The notes beneath the pieces are model-generated. The model did not search any database. It was not told the origin of the DNA and saw nothing but the letters and a program-made list of their open reading frames with translations. DNA of 64,000 bases from Niallia sp052318935 (lineage in GTDB: Bacteria > Bacillota > Bacilli > Bacillales > Cytobacillaceae), in NCBI GenBank assembly GCA_052318935.1, contig JBQRKO010000017.1, one strand, 5' to 3'. The translations under genes and the position numbers were made by a program. How positions within the stretch are numbered: position 1 is the first letter of the stretch; every line of letters starts with the position of its first letter. Shown in pieces: positions 42,252 to 50,427 of this stretch.

Positions 42252-42867
42252 GATAGATTACAAAAAAGACTATAAAGAATTATATGTACCAAAAGTAAAA
42301 CCAATCATTGTCACAGTCCCTGCTATACCTTTTATAATGATTAATGGTTCAGGCGACCCAAATGGCGAGGAATTTGCTCTTGCAACTGCTGCACTTTACA
42401 GTCTTAGTTATGCAGTGAAAATGTCTTATAAAAGCAATCACGTTCCTGATAATTATTATCCCTACACCGTTTTCCCGCTTGAGGGTGTCTGGGATCTCAT
42501 CGATAAAACATTGCCCCCTACCATTAAAAGTAATTTTAAATACAAATTAATGATTCGGCAGCCTGATTTTTTAACGGATGATTTATTCGAGCAGTTTTTA
42601 TTTAAAACGAAAAAGAAGAAGCCAAATCCTTTTTTAGAAAAAGTGGAATTTGGATTAATAACAGAGGGACTATGTTGTCAAATGCTTCACATCGGAAGCT
42701 ACGATAACGAGCCTGAAAGCTTTGCAATGATGCATACTTTTTGTGAGGAGAACGGATATAAGAGAACTTCTTATACACATAGGGAAATATACCTTTCAGA
42801 CCCTCGCAAAACAGAGCCTCATAAGCTTAAAACCGTTTTACGGTTTCAAGTGAAAGCGAATGCATGA
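42244..42867 (+). CDS. GyrI-like small-molecule-binding domain protein
   Basis: A 207-residue protein of the GyrI-like 'small molecule binding' type often annotated DUF/GyrI-like. It shows DYKKDYKELYVPKVKPIIVTVPAIPFIMINGSGDPNGEEFALATAALYSLSYAVKMSYK, then LEGVWDL, and ends with SYTHREIYLSDPRKTEPHKLKTVLRFQV. Family members bind, and in some cases hydrolyse, cyclic or hydrophobic compounds. The start is the ATG at 42244 after GAGGGTAAT, overlapping the previous gene's end. It probably forms an operon with the WYL regulator. Confidence 0.85.
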   Translation: MNKIDYKKDYKELYVPKVKPIIVTVPAIPFIMINGSGDPNGEEFALATAALYSLSYAVKMSYKSNHVPDNYYPYTVFPLEGVWDLIDKTLPPTIKSNFKYKLMIRQPDFLTDDLFEQFLFKTKKKKPNPFLEKVEFGLITEGLCCQMLHIGSYDNEPESFAMMHTFCEENGYKRTSYTHREIYLSDPRKTEPHKLKTVLRFQVKANA

Positions 42868-42891
42868 AAAGAAGTTGGAAGGAGTCACCAG

Positions 42892-42984
42892 TTTCGTGGA
42901 ATTCCATTTTTTTCGCGGAAATATCAATAATTTCGCGGGATTCCATTTTTTTTCGCGAAAATATCAATAATTTCGCGGGATTGG
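42892..42984 (+). repeat. short tandem repeat, about 2.3 copies of a 39-40 base unit
   Basis: Units start at 42892 (TTTCGTGGAATTCCATTTTT), 42931 and 42971 (TTTCGCGGGATT). Each contains TTTCGCG(G/A)A and ATATCAATAA, giving alternating TTTCGCG blocks every 15-25 bases. It lies between convergent genes. It is not CRISPR, because the units are contiguous without spacers. Confidence 0.75.
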
Positions 42985-43010
42985 TTCTCCGTTTTGTAAA
43001 AAAATGATTA

Positions 43011-43049
43011 AGGCAGTCTAAAACTTAATTTCCATGTTCCTGACTGCCT
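43011..43049 (-). terminator. terminator of the DUF1801 gene
   Basis: AGGCAGTC (43011-43018) pairs with GACTGCCT (43042-43049). The minus-strand tail is T-rich. Confidence 0.7.
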
Positions 43050-43057
43050 CTTCGATT

Positions 43058-43480
43058 TTATTGATCTGGATAGGTTTCCTGCAAAAAACGTATCGACTGC
43101 TTAATAAGCGCTTTTAACACATCGACATCAATGTCTGCAACCTTATTAATATACACGCAGGCTTTGCCTGTCGTATGTTTTCCAAAGTCCTTCAACAATT
43201 CCTCCCGTGCTGTATCACCTGTCGCAAAATACAAACTGATTTTTGCTTTGCGAGGGGAAAAACCAACGAGCGGTGCATCGCCTTCATGACCAGTTTTATA
43301 TTTATAATGATAAGAACCAAAGCCAATAATGCTTGGGCCCCACAACTTTGCTGGATACCCGGATGTTTCTGTAAAAATATCTAATAATCGATAGGCATCC
43401 TCCCGCTTTTTAGGACTGTCGACATTTTCAATAAATTCAATGACACTGTTATCGTTTTCTTTAGTTTTCAGCTCGTACAC
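43058..43480 (-). CDS. DUF1801 domain protein
   Basis: A 140-residue cytoplasmic protein. The DUF1801 fold is recognisable from REDAYRLLDIFTETSGYPAKLWGPSIIGFGSYHYKYKTGHEGDAPLVGFSPRKAKISLYF and FGKHTTGKACVYINKVADIDVDVLKALI. It resembles the YdhG/frataxin-like group without iron ligands. The start is a GTG at 43480 seven bases after AAGGAG. It is a single gene of unknown function. Confidence 0.88.
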   Translation of the reverse strand: MYELKTKENDNSVIEFIENVDSPKKREDAYRLLDIFTETSGYPAKLWGPSIIGFGSYHYKYKTGHEGDAPLVGFSPRKAKISLYFATGDTAREELLKDFGKHTTGKACVYINKVADIDVDVLKALIKQSIRFLQETYPDQ

Positions 43481-43759
43481 ATCTTCACTCCTTTAAATAA
43501 TTGAAGTTATAGGCTATCATACCTCTATTACAACTTCTACGCTGCAAATTATTTTCCTTCTATTATTTCGGTTATTTAAATGCAGTTGTATGGATTCTTT
43601 TTATACCAAGACTTTTTATCTAGTTAATCGGTGCCGCTAGTTTACTAGCTATCAAAATATATATACATAGAATCGCTAAAAAAGTTTACGATGAAAAGAA
43701 TAGTACTATATAATTTTGATTAAACGGTTAGTAAACTGATGATAACGAAAGGAGAGTTT

Positions 43760-44410
43760 ATGAATAAACGAACTGCAATTGTTATTTACAGACTTATTTT
43801 ATGTGCGTTGACATTCAGTGCTGTCATTACGCAATTTATTACACGGGCGCAAACAAAGCCTTTTAACCCCGTTAACTTTTTTAGCTATTTTACGATTGAA
43901 AGCAACATCTTAGTTGCCACGATCCTCGGCTTAAGCTGTTTCTTTCATACAAAATACGGTCGATTTGAGCAGCTAGGGGTTCTTCGCGGAGCAGCAACCG
44001 TCTATATTGTGACAACTGGCTTCATCTATTTTTTATTGTTAAGGGGGCTTGAAGAATCACTGCAAACACCTATACCGTGGGTTAATGTTGTGCTGCATTA
44101 CATCATGCCTATTGGAGCACTTTTGGATTGGATAATGAACCCGCCAATAAAGCGTATAACATGGGCAAATACTTTAAGCTGGCTTCTTTTCCCACTAGTA
44201 TATGTTTTGTACAGTTTAGTGCGCGGACCATTTGTTGATTGGTATCCATACCCTTTCCTCGACCCAAGAGTTGGCGGCTACGGAAAAGTTGCCGTATATA
44301 GTCTAGGTATTGCAGTAGCTATCGGATTAATTTGCACCTTTGTAAGAATACTTGGCAACACAAATCGGAGAATGCGAAAAGCAAATGAAACTAGGAGTAC
44401 AAATTTTTAA
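43760..44410 (+). CDS. Pr6Pr family membrane protein
   Basis: A 216-residue integral membrane protein with about six helices. It has the motif set of the Pr6Pr family: FSYFTIESNILVATILG, HYIMPIGALLDWIMNPP, and the aromatic FVDWYPYPFLDPRVGGYG loop. It is related to FAR-17a/AIG1-like proteins, some of which are serine- or threonine-type fatty-acid ester hydrolases in eukaryotes; the bacterial role is unknown. The start is the ATG at 43760 after AAAGGAG; the upstream frame has no ribosome site. A 75-residue membrane protein gene follows. Confidence 0.85.
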   Translation: MNKRTAIVIYRLILCALTFSAVITQFITRAQTKPFNPVNFFSYFTIESNILVATILGLSCFFHTKYGRFEQLGVLRGAATVYIVTTGFIYFLLLRGLEESLQTPIPWVNVVLHYIMPIGALLDWIMNPPIKRITWANTLSWLLFPLVYVLYSLVRGPFVDWYPYPFLDPRVGGYGKVAVYSLGIAVAIGLICTFVRILGNTNRRMRKANETRSTNF

Positions 44411-44448
44411 TATTATAGGTGATTTAGTAATACTTGAGGTGAAACAAG

Positions 44449-44676
44449 ATGGGGAAATTTTCGATGAAAATAATAAAATATTGGCTCTCTATTCCAAGAT
44501 GGTTCAGAATTTTCACTTTAAGTGCGATTACTATTTATGTGATATGGTCATTTTTTATTGCAGGTGTAAAAAGCTTATATGACTTTCATCTTGATTTACC
44601 TGATGTGATAATAAGTTTAATTGCTGCAGCGTTTATATTGTTTATCTTCAATATTTTCGGTTCGGAAAATAAGTGA
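44449..44676 (+). CDS. small membrane protein, two helices
   Basis: A 75-residue protein with a basic, aromatic N-terminus (MGKFSMKIIKYWLSIPRWFR), a helix (IFTLSAITIYVIWSFFIAGV) and a second helix near the end (VIISLIAAAFILFIFNIFG). GAGGTG lies 7-8 bases before the ATG. It follows the Pr6Pr gene by 38 bases on the same strand and may be cotranscribed. Function unknown. Confidence 0.6.
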   Translation: MGKFSMKIIKYWLSIPRWFRIFTLSAITIYVIWSFFIAGVKSLYDFHLDLPDVIISLIAAAFILFIFNIFGSENK

Positions 44677-44766
44677 ATTTTAAAAATACCGAATCATAAA
44701 CGATTAATTCTATAGTTTTTATATTAAATAATAAAGTGAATAAATGAAGAATTAACCGGTTATAAA

Positions 44767-44792
44767 GGCTGTCGAAGGTTTTTTCGACAGCC
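44767..44792. terminator. hairpin between convergent genes
   Basis: GGCTGTCGAA and TTCGACAGCC form a perfect 10-bp stem with a 6-base loop. Neither side has a strong U-tract, yet its location between convergent genes fits a shared terminator. Confidence 0.55.
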
Positions 44793-44827
44793 TGAGGATT
44801 GTGTAGCACTACCTTTTTTAAAAAGTA

Positions 44828-45562
44828 TTATGCAATTTTTAATATCTTGAGTAAACCAATTGTATCTTCTGTGTAGTATGTATGTATAAAATCGCTATCA
44901 AGAGTTGCAAAGTAATGACATCCATGAGAACTAGAATAAGCAATATGAAATGCATCGTATACATCTAGCTGCTGTATTCTCATAATATTTAAGGCTAATT
45001 CTTGAATATCGTGTTCTTCAAATGATGGCGTGCTTATTTTGAGCCCTAACTCATTTGATAAGTCCCTTATGGAACCCTGGAATGTAGACACTGCATGATT
45101 ATAATAGGTATGTAATCCTTCTCTATTACGAGAATTATTTGTTTTAAAATCTTTAAGAATACTCTCAATACTATGATAAAGTTCCCCACTTCTAACTAAC
45201 TTGTCCAATTTCTGTTCTGGTACGTATCCTGCAAGGTTTCTGGCTGTTTTCAAGTCTCCTAATAATTCCAGCTCTTCATCTGAAGGTTTATACCTATTTT
45301 TGTTCATCTTATGAACTAAAAATAATATTTCCCTTATAATATTTTTAAATAAATTATGTACTACTTCAGCTGCAACTTTATTAGTAATCACTAACTCAGA
45401 AATTTCTTCTTCTGCCCATTTAGCTAGCAGTTCAGAAACTTTGTCTCCTCTTTGATCATCAACATCTAAATAAGCCAAAAGAAAACAAGCATCCACAGCA
45501 ATCGATGCTTGATTAAAGTTAACGTACTGTACTTCAGTATAGTCAATTATGTAGTCAGACAT
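44828..45562 (-). CDS. large PIN-domain protein, putative toxin nuclease
   Basis: A 244-residue protein with PIN-type acidic residues in order: Asp24 (IAVDACFLLAYLD), Glu66 (NKVAAEVVHNL), Asp203 (VYDAFHIAYSSSHGC) and Asp222/Asp224 (FATLDSDF). PIN domains are Mg-dependent RNases such as VapC, but typical VapC is about 130 residues. Here about 135 residues, largely helical and charged, separate the Glu and the third acidic residue, an expanded insertion. The ATG follows the stop of the 67-residue upstream gene with no gap, and AAGGAAGG serves as ribosome site. The arrangement resembles a type II toxin-antitoxin operon; toxicity is inferred. Confidence 0.75.
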   Translation of the reverse strand: MSDYIIDYTEVQYVNFNQASIAVDACFLLAYLDVDDQRGDKVSELLAKWAEEEISELVITNKVAAEVVHNLFKNIIREILFLVHKMNKNRYKPSDEELELLGDLKTARNLAGYVPEQKLDKLVRSGELYHSIESILKDFKTNNSRNREGLHTYYNHAVSTFQGSIRDLSNELGLKISTPSFEEHDIQELALNIMRIQQLDVYDAFHIAYSSSHGCHYFATLDSDFIHTYYTEDTIGLLKILKIA

Positions 45563-45766
45563 TTACTTACCTTCCTTACACAGTTCAACTAAACGTTTTC
45601 CTGAAGATGTACGAACTCCATAATTTTTCCGAATTTCCATTGCTGTTTTACGTGTTGAGTGACTTTGTTTTACCTCATGCTTTAAAGGTTTCGCAACTGG
45701 TACCAATCTAATCACTCCTCTTATACTTTTAAGATTATTATATCTATTACTACCAATATTGTCCAT
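45563..45766 (-). CDS. small basic protein, putative antitoxin of the PIN protein
   Basis: A 67-residue basic protein, beginning MDNIGSNRYNNLKSIRG and ending KNYGVRTSSGKRLVELCK with a short tail. No known antitoxin fold was recognised. It might bind DNA through its basic centre (KHEVKQSHSTRKTAMEIRKN). I chose the ATG at 45766, preceded by AAAAGG; the ATG at 45787 is an alternative. Its TAA is immediately followed by the PIN gene's ATG, so the two are strictly coupled, as in toxin-antitoxin pairs. Confidence 0.6.
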   Translation of the reverse strand: MDNIGSNRYNNLKSIRGVIRLVPVAKPLKHEVKQSHSTRKTAMEIRKNYGVRTSSGKRLVELCKEGK

Positions 45767-45885
45767 AATCCAACTACCTTTTCCCATAAAACAGGCGTAT
45801 TTTCTATCATTATTTCCAACTATTCAAAAAAGAACCCTTTTTATTTTAAAAAAAACAATATCTTCACGGTACTCAACCGATAAAC

Positions 45886-45931
45886 AAGTATGCCTACTTC
45901 TGTTTGTAAAAAACAAAAGTAGGCTATACTT
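45886..45931 (-). terminator. terminator of the MMPL transporter gene
   Basis: AAGTATGCCTACTT and AAGTAGGCTATACTT form a long stem (one bulge or mismatch) about 25 bases beyond the stop. The minus-strand tail is only moderately T-rich. Confidence 0.65.
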
Positions 45932-45954
45932 TTCAAAAAGAATTCTGCAATCTC

Positions 45955-48204
45955 CTACTCCGTCTCACTTAAATTAAAAATTTCATACAATCGTTTTAAT
46001 GGTTTTGGAACCCACCAGTTTGCATTTCCGGCCAACTTCATTAATGCAGGTGCTAATATTGCTCTTATCAATGTTGCATCGACAATAACGGCAAGTGCCA
46101 TTCCGATTCCAAGCATTTTTAAAAAGACGACCTCGCCGGTTGCGTATGCAGCAAAGGACAATGCCATGATGGCTGCTGCTGCTGATGCAAGCGGGGCGCT
46201 GCGTTGAATGCCGGCTGCTACTGCCTTTGTATTGTCGCCTGTTCGATCATATTCTTCCTTGATCCTAGACATGATAAATACTTCATAATCCATCGATAAC
46301 CCATATGCGATACAGAACATAAGAATCGGAATGCTTGGTTCAATACTGTCTAATGGTGTAAATCCGAGTATATTGGACAAATTCCCTTCCTGAAAAATCC
46401 ATACAAGTGCTCCAAACATGACGGACAAACTAAGAATATTTAGAATGGTTGCCTTTAAAGGAATAAGCAAGCTTCCATTCATCAAAAATAAGATCACAAA
46501 CGTAACAACAATAATAAATGCTATCACTAACGGCAGCCTATTAAGAAGCGAGTCTCTAAAATCGGTAATTTCTACTGGACTTCCTCCATAGACGACATCA
46601 AAAGGAGCTTGCTCCGCTTTTATTTCACCAACAAGATGCGCCACCTCACCATTTAAGCTAGATTCATCCGGGATTACACTTAACCATGTTCCCGTTTCGC
46701 TGCCATATCTTTTCGAATAATAACCTGGCTCCATTATTTTCTGGCCGTCAGCAAACGATCCTGCTAAAGAATCTACTTGAAAAATGCCAGGTATTTTTGA
46801 AAGAGCAACGCTGTATTGTTCAATATCTTCGAATCGATCGCTAGTATTTTCAATGGAAGGAGCAACAATTCGAACGGCATCGTCCTCTTCAGCTGGGAAA
46901 TTGCTGCGAATCTTCTCCTCCACAATCCGACTGGATGCCGTATCTGGGAGCACGCGTTCATCAGGAAGACCGAAACGAATATCAAGAAACGGTGATCCGA
47001 TAATCATAAGAATGACTAAGATGCCCAATATGGAGAAAACAGGTCTTTTCATTACCCTCATCGTTAATCGATACCAAAATCTATACTCTTGCAACTCTTT
47101 AACTGCATTTCCAGATTTGTGCTTCCGATCAATCCATTTGCCAAAAACGGCGAGCGCCGCTGGTAAAATTACGGTAGCTCCAATTGCTGCAGTTATGACC
47201 ACTAATAGACCAGCATAAGCAAAGGAACGGAGAAAAGGAAACGAAAACATCAGTAATGCTGACAAAGATACTGCAACGGTAATACCGCTAAACCAAATCG
47301 TTCGCCCAGCTGTCGCAACCGACTTCACAACAGCTTCGTGAACCGATTTGCCGCGCTGACGCTCCTCCCTATATCGAATAATCATAAAGAGACTATAGTC
47401 AATGCCGAGAGCCAATCCCATCACCAAGGTAAGATTCGTTGCAAATGTAGATACCATAATAAATTCGGTTAGACCTCGAAGAACAGCAAATGTGCCAAGT
47501 ATGGAAAATAAACCGATGCCTATCGTTAATAATGCTGGCAGTATTCGACGATAAACGAAAATCAACAGTAAAAGAACGGCTGGCAGGATCACTATCTCTG
47601 CTCTAAGGAAATCTTGACGAGCCTGCTCTCCAACTTGTCTAAACAATTCATCAGGTCCCCCTGCTTCCATCTTTATTGTTTCATTTTCACGGAAAAATTG
47701 AGGCGACCAGTCAGCCAGCTTATTACGGATTTCTGTCACACTTCCTTTCATGCTGGCAAAAATAATCGCCTGCTGATGGTCGTTGCTGCGAAGTGCCGGG
47801 CTGTTTCCATGAGTCCAATACGATTGAACCTCGCTTATCCCTTCTTTAGCAGCTAGCTCTTTCTCTAATGCTTTAGCTGCCATGGTGACTTCTTGACTAT
47901 CGACATCCCCTTGCTTTGCCGTAACGAGCAAAATTAAGCTAGGAGTTGCCGTATTAAATTGTTCTTGTAAGTATTTAGCTGTAAGATCTGACTCTGATCC
48001 AGGCGCATCAAACCGAGAAAGGGACAAAGCGTTTAAGGTTCCTGACCCAATGACTCCAAATACTAACGTTGCAAATATACTTAAAATTAGGAGCATTCTT
48101 CTTTTATTTACTACAAAGTGTCCGAGACGACTCATTTTAGTGTCTTTACTTATTTTTGAATCTTTTATTTTTTGATTTTTTTGTGTACGAATGATTTTAT
48201 TCAT
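45955..48204 (-). CDS. MMPL family transporter (RND superfamily)
   Basis: A 749-residue membrane transporter with two repeats of one helix, an extracytoplasmic loop and five helices. Typical motifs are GPDELFRQVGEQARQDFLRAE, FATNLTLVMGLALGIDYSLFMIIRYREE and, in the second half, CIAYGLSMDYEVFIMSRIKEEYDRTGDNTKAVAAGIQRSAPLASAAA. These Asp-Tyr sites take part in proton coupling. The family includes YdfJ/YdgH and mycobacterial MmpL, which export lipids or drugs. The start is the ATG at 48204 after GGAGG; the ATG at 48240 has no ribosome site. It is controlled by the adjacent TetR through the operator at 48223-48240. Confidence 0.93.
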   Translation of the reverse strand: MNKIIRTQKNQKIKDSKISKDTKMSRLGHFVVNKRRMLLILSIFATLVFGVIGSGTLNALSLSRFDAPGSESDLTAKYLQEQFNTATPSLILLVTAKQGDVDSQEVTMAAKALEKELAAKEGISEVQSYWTHGNSPALRSNDHQQAIIFASMKGSVTEIRNKLADWSPQFFRENETIKMEAGGPDELFRQVGEQARQDFLRAEIVILPAVLLLLIFVYRRILPALLTIGIGLFSILGTFAVLRGLTEFIMVSTFATNLTLVMGLALGIDYSLFMIIRYREERQRGKSVHEAVVKSVATAGRTIWFSGITVAVSLSALLMFSFPFLRSFAYAGLLVVITAAIGATVILPAALAVFGKWIDRKHKSGNAVKELQEYRFWYRLTMRVMKRPVFSILGILVILMIIGSPFLDIRFGLPDERVLPDTASSRIVEEKIRSNFPAEEDDAVRIVAPSIENTSDRFEDIEQYSVALSKIPGIFQVDSLAGSFADGQKIMEPGYYSKRYGSETGTWLSVIPDESSLNGEVAHLVGEIKAEQAPFDVVYGGSPVEITDFRDSLLNRLPLVIAFIIVVTFVILFLMNGSLLIPLKATILNILSLSVMFGALVWIFQEGNLSNILGFTPLDSIEPSIPILMFCIAYGLSMDYEVFIMSRIKEEYDRTGDNTKAVAAGIQRSAPLASAAAAIMALSFAAYATGEVVFLKMLGIGMALAVIVDATLIRAILAPALMKLAGNANWWVPKPLKRLYEIFNLSETE

Positions 48205-48222
48205 GACAACCCTCCATTTTTT

Positions 48223-48240
48223 GTTTGAACGTTCATTCAA
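48223..48240 (-). promoter_or_regulatory. TetR operator before the MMPL gene
   Basis: GTTTGAACGTTCATTCAA contains the palindrome TGAACGTTCA and is identical to the reverse complement of 48876-48893. It lies just before the MMPL ribosome site, so repressor binding would block transcription of the transporter. Confidence 0.85.
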
Positions 48241-48245
48241 TACTT

Positions 48246-48286
48246 TTCAAAAAAAAAAACAGATTCATTACTCTGTTTTTTTTGAA
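48246..48286 (-). terminator. terminator overlapping the tetR 3' end
   Basis: Runs of A and T around ACAGA/TCTGT form a stem, with a long T-run on the minus-strand side. The right arm encodes the last residues of TetR (KKTE). It separates tetR from the MMPL transcript. Confidence 0.75.
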
Positions 48287-48861
48287 ACATTTTTTAAATA
48301 AGAACATAGCAGCATCGCTAATGTATCATAAGCAGCATCGTAGTCGAACTCTGGATCAGACAGCCTCTGTAAACCGAGCCCATCAAAAACGGCAAGGAGA
48401 ATAGAACCTAATGGCCTCGCTTGCTCCTCTGGCAAATGAGTAACTTCTTCAATAAGTTTAAAAAGATGTTCTCTTTTCCCTGCAAGCGTTTTTTTCATAC
48501 TTTCTGAAACGGTTGGGTTTCGAAGCCCAATTGCATATAGCTCATATCTTAGTTTGATCCATGCAGGATCGTTTAGCACTCTTTTTTTCGGTACGTCCAG
48601 TACTTCTTTTAACGACTGAATGGATAACTCTTTTTCGCCATAGCTTTTAATATAAGACAACGACTTGCAATATTTTTCAGATTCATTTTGAAATACTTCG
48701 GCAAATAATAAATCCTTGCTGGAAAAATAATAATTAATTAACCCTTGCGCAACACCGGCAACACGAGCAATTTCTTTTGTAGATGCTTTATCATACCCTT
48801 TTTCAGCTAAGACCTCATAAGCTGCTTGAATTATTTTTTCCTTTTTATCCTTTTCCGTCAT
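48268..48861 (-). CDS. TetR/AcrR family repressor of the MMPL transporter
   Basis: A 197-residue repressor. The N-terminal HTH EKIIQAAYEVLAEKGYDKASTKEIARVAGVAQGLINYYFSSKDLLFAEVF is classic TetR, and the helical C-terminal domain should bind an effector. The start is the ATG at 48861, five bases after GGAGG; a longer reading to 48930 would cross the operator. Identical 18-bp operators lie before tetR (48876-48893) and before the MMPL gene (48223-48240). Autorepression and repression of the transporter are therefore very likely. Confidence 0.95.
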   Translation of the reverse strand: MTEKDKKEKIIQAAYEVLAEKGYDKASTKEIARVAGVAQGLINYYFSSKDLLFAEVFQNESEKYCKSLSYIKSYGEKELSIQSLKEVLDVPKKRVLNDPAWIKLRYELYAIGLRNPTVSESMKKTLAGKREHLFKLIEEVTHLPEEQARPLGSILLAVFDGLGLQRLSDPEFDYDAAYDTLAMLLCSYLKNVSKKTE

Positions 48862-48875
48862 GAAGGCCTCCAATC

Positions 48876-48893
48876 TTGAATGAACGTTCAAAC
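48876..48893 (-). promoter_or_regulatory. TetR autoregulatory operator
   Basis: TTGAATGAACGTTCAAAC, the same 18 bp as the site before the MMPL gene in opposite orientation, ends 15 bases before the tetR start. Confidence 0.85.
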
Positions 48894-48968
48894 AAATTGT
48901 ATCATGATAAAATGGGATATACAACTCCAACCTATTTTATCATTTTCATATTTTTTATTTTTACTCAT

Positions 48969-49163
48969 TTAAATAGAAACCTTTTGTCCCACTCCAAGCT
49001 CAATGGCTCTATTGTAAATCTTCTTTGCAACTATAACATCCATCGCTGCTATTCCCACTGATATAAATATTGTTAATTCTTGATCATTTTCACGGCCAGC
49101 TTTCATTCCTTTAATTATGTCGCCTAGTTCTGTATAAAGTAGATTTCGAGTGAAAAATCCCAT
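48969..49163 (-). pseudogene. ornithine cyclodeaminase/mu-crystallin C-terminal remnant
   Basis: About 55 residues reading TELGDIIKGMKAGRENDQEL, then TIFISVGIAAMDVIVAKKIY and ending ELGVGQKVSI. This matches the C-terminal end of ornithine cyclodeaminase/mu-crystallin family proteins (ELG-ii-G-k-GR-----it-F-S-G-A--D). The N-terminal five sixths is missing, replaced by unrelated AT-rich sequence. It is a dead fragment beside the hxlAB remnants. Confidence 0.75.
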
Positions 49164-49335
49164 CTTTTTTTATGTATTAATTGAGGATTGAATGAATCAA
49201 ATACATAATGGCGGAAAATGTGCTTTATTAAATAGGATAGTGAAAACAAAAAGAACCGAGGAAAAGTCTCAACTACGCTTCCCTCGATCTTAATATTTTC
49301 TATTATTTTATTGTAATCTTGGTTGGATGCTCGCT

Positions 49336-49484
49336 TCACTCAGGATTAGCATGTCTCATAAACATCGTTTCTGAGTCTAATTTTTCTCCAAGAGTCTTAT
49401 TCTTCATTTGCCAATAAATCGGCGGTACGGCTTAACTCTTTAATAATTTCTGTTACATATTGAGTTGTTTGCATGGCTGCTGTT
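49336..49484 (-). pseudogene. hxlB: 6-phospho-3-hexuloisomerase remnant with internal deletion
   Basis: Starts MQTTQYVTEIIKELSRTADL-LANEE, the N-terminus of HxlB. It then jumps, out of frame, to LGEKLDSETMFMRHANPE, the C-terminal end of HxlB, before TGA at 49336. Roughly 140 residues of the sugar-isomerase core are deleted, so the product cannot work. HxlB normally converts hexulose-6-phosphate to fructose-6-phosphate in the ribulose monophosphate pathway. It directly follows the hxlA remnant, keeping the hxlAB order. Confidence 0.85.
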
Positions 49485-49934
49485 CCTTTTCTTATGAAAT
49501 ACGTTCCTTGTTTAATTAATTTTTCCATTTGCGCTGCGACTGATTTTTTATCTTCTTGACCAGTAATTCCACCGCCAAAGAATAACAAGATCAGGCTGGG
49601 ACTGAACAACATCTGGCAGAGTGTCTAATTTTATGCCTCCTGCTACGGCTGTCTTCGCATTTTTTACGACACGCTTAATCGTTTGAAGCTGTTCAAAAGG
49701 TGTTTCCCCTTCTGCTTGCAGGTCATAGCCTGTATGTACGCAAATATAGTCTGCACCAAGTGCATCCACTTCCTTCACACGCTGCTCTAGATCCTTTACA
49801 TTGATCATATCAACAAGAATTTTTGTTACTTGTTTTTTAGCTTCTTCGACTGCACCCTTAATCGTAGCATCATCTGTTACTCCTAATACGGTAATAATAT
49901 CAGCACCATCTTCTGATGCTTTCGTAAAAAAGGG
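49485..49934 (-). pseudogene. hxlA: 3-hexulose-6-phosphate synthase remnant
   Basis: The reading begins abruptly near 49930 and matches HxlA: FTKASEDGADIITVLGVTDD, ATIKGAVEEAKKQ, ILVDMINVKDLEQRV, YICVHTGYDLQAEGETPFEQ, KTAVAGGIKLDTLPDVV, QPDLVI. The N-terminal third is absent. One extra base after the GTTATT codons (about 49585) shifts the frame, after which GGGITGQEDKKSVAAQMEKL continues. HxlA condenses formaldehyde with ribulose-5-phosphate. The truncation and frameshift make it nonfunctional. Confidence 0.88.
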
Positions 49935-50041
49935 TTACGACTGTACAAACCTTCCTATCTAAAAAATGCTCATAACTTTTTCAAAGTTTAACACATGGTT
50001 TTTAATAGATTGCTATCGTTTTTATCCAACAAAGAGAAATG

Positions 50042-50410
50042 TTATGATATCGTCGAATCATTGATAATGACTTGATCCTTCATCACCGTGTTCATGTAAT
50101 TTTTTCCCCATTCGTACATAGACTCAAGAATCGGCATCAAGCTTGTTCCTTGTTCTGTCAATGAGTATTCCACTTTAGGTGGAACAATGGGATACACTTC
50201 ACGGTGAATAATATGATCTTGCTCTAATTCTCTCAATTGATTCACAAGCGTTTTTTGAGTAATTCCCGGCATAAGAGACCTTAATTCATTAAAACGTTTA
50301 GTTCCTTCTTTGCCTAAATGCCATAAAATAAGCATTTTCCATTTACCGCCTATGATAGCAAGTGTTAATTCTTTTTCGCAGTTATACAGCTTGTTGCAAA
50401 CATGTCCCAT
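50042..50410 (-). CDS. hxlR: HxlR-type regulator beside decayed hxlAB
   Basis: A 122-residue winged-helix protein: MGHVCNKLYNCEKELTLAIIGGKWKMLILWHLGKEGTKRFNELRSLMPGITQKTLVNQLRELEQDHIIHREVYPIVPPKVEYSLTEQG. This is the HxlR pattern with Cys5 near the start. Its position upstream of hxlA and hxlB remnants matches the formaldehyde-responsive hxlR-hxlAB arrangement of B. subtilis, hence the symbol. The frame is intact. The start is the ATG at 50410 behind GGAGGGG; an ATG at 50425 lies within the ribosome site. Since its classical targets are dead, it may control other genes or be on the way out. Confidence 0.85.
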   Translation of the reverse strand: MGHVCNKLYNCEKELTLAIIGGKWKMLILWHLGKEGTKRFNELRSLMPGITQKTLVNQLRELEQDHIIHREVYPIVPPKVEYSLTEQGTSLMPILESMYEWGKNYMNTVMKDQVIINDSTIS

Positions 50411-50427
50411 TATGTTCCCCTCCATAT

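Noticed and set aside
42892..42984. Possible CRISPR-like array
   Set aside because: The repeats are contiguous with no unique spacers, there are fewer than three units, and no cas genes are present.
49548..49808. Stand-alone 86-residue protein starting MINVKDLEQ
   Set aside because: The sequence is internal HxlA. The start Met is an ordinary conserved residue and the end is a frameshift artefact.
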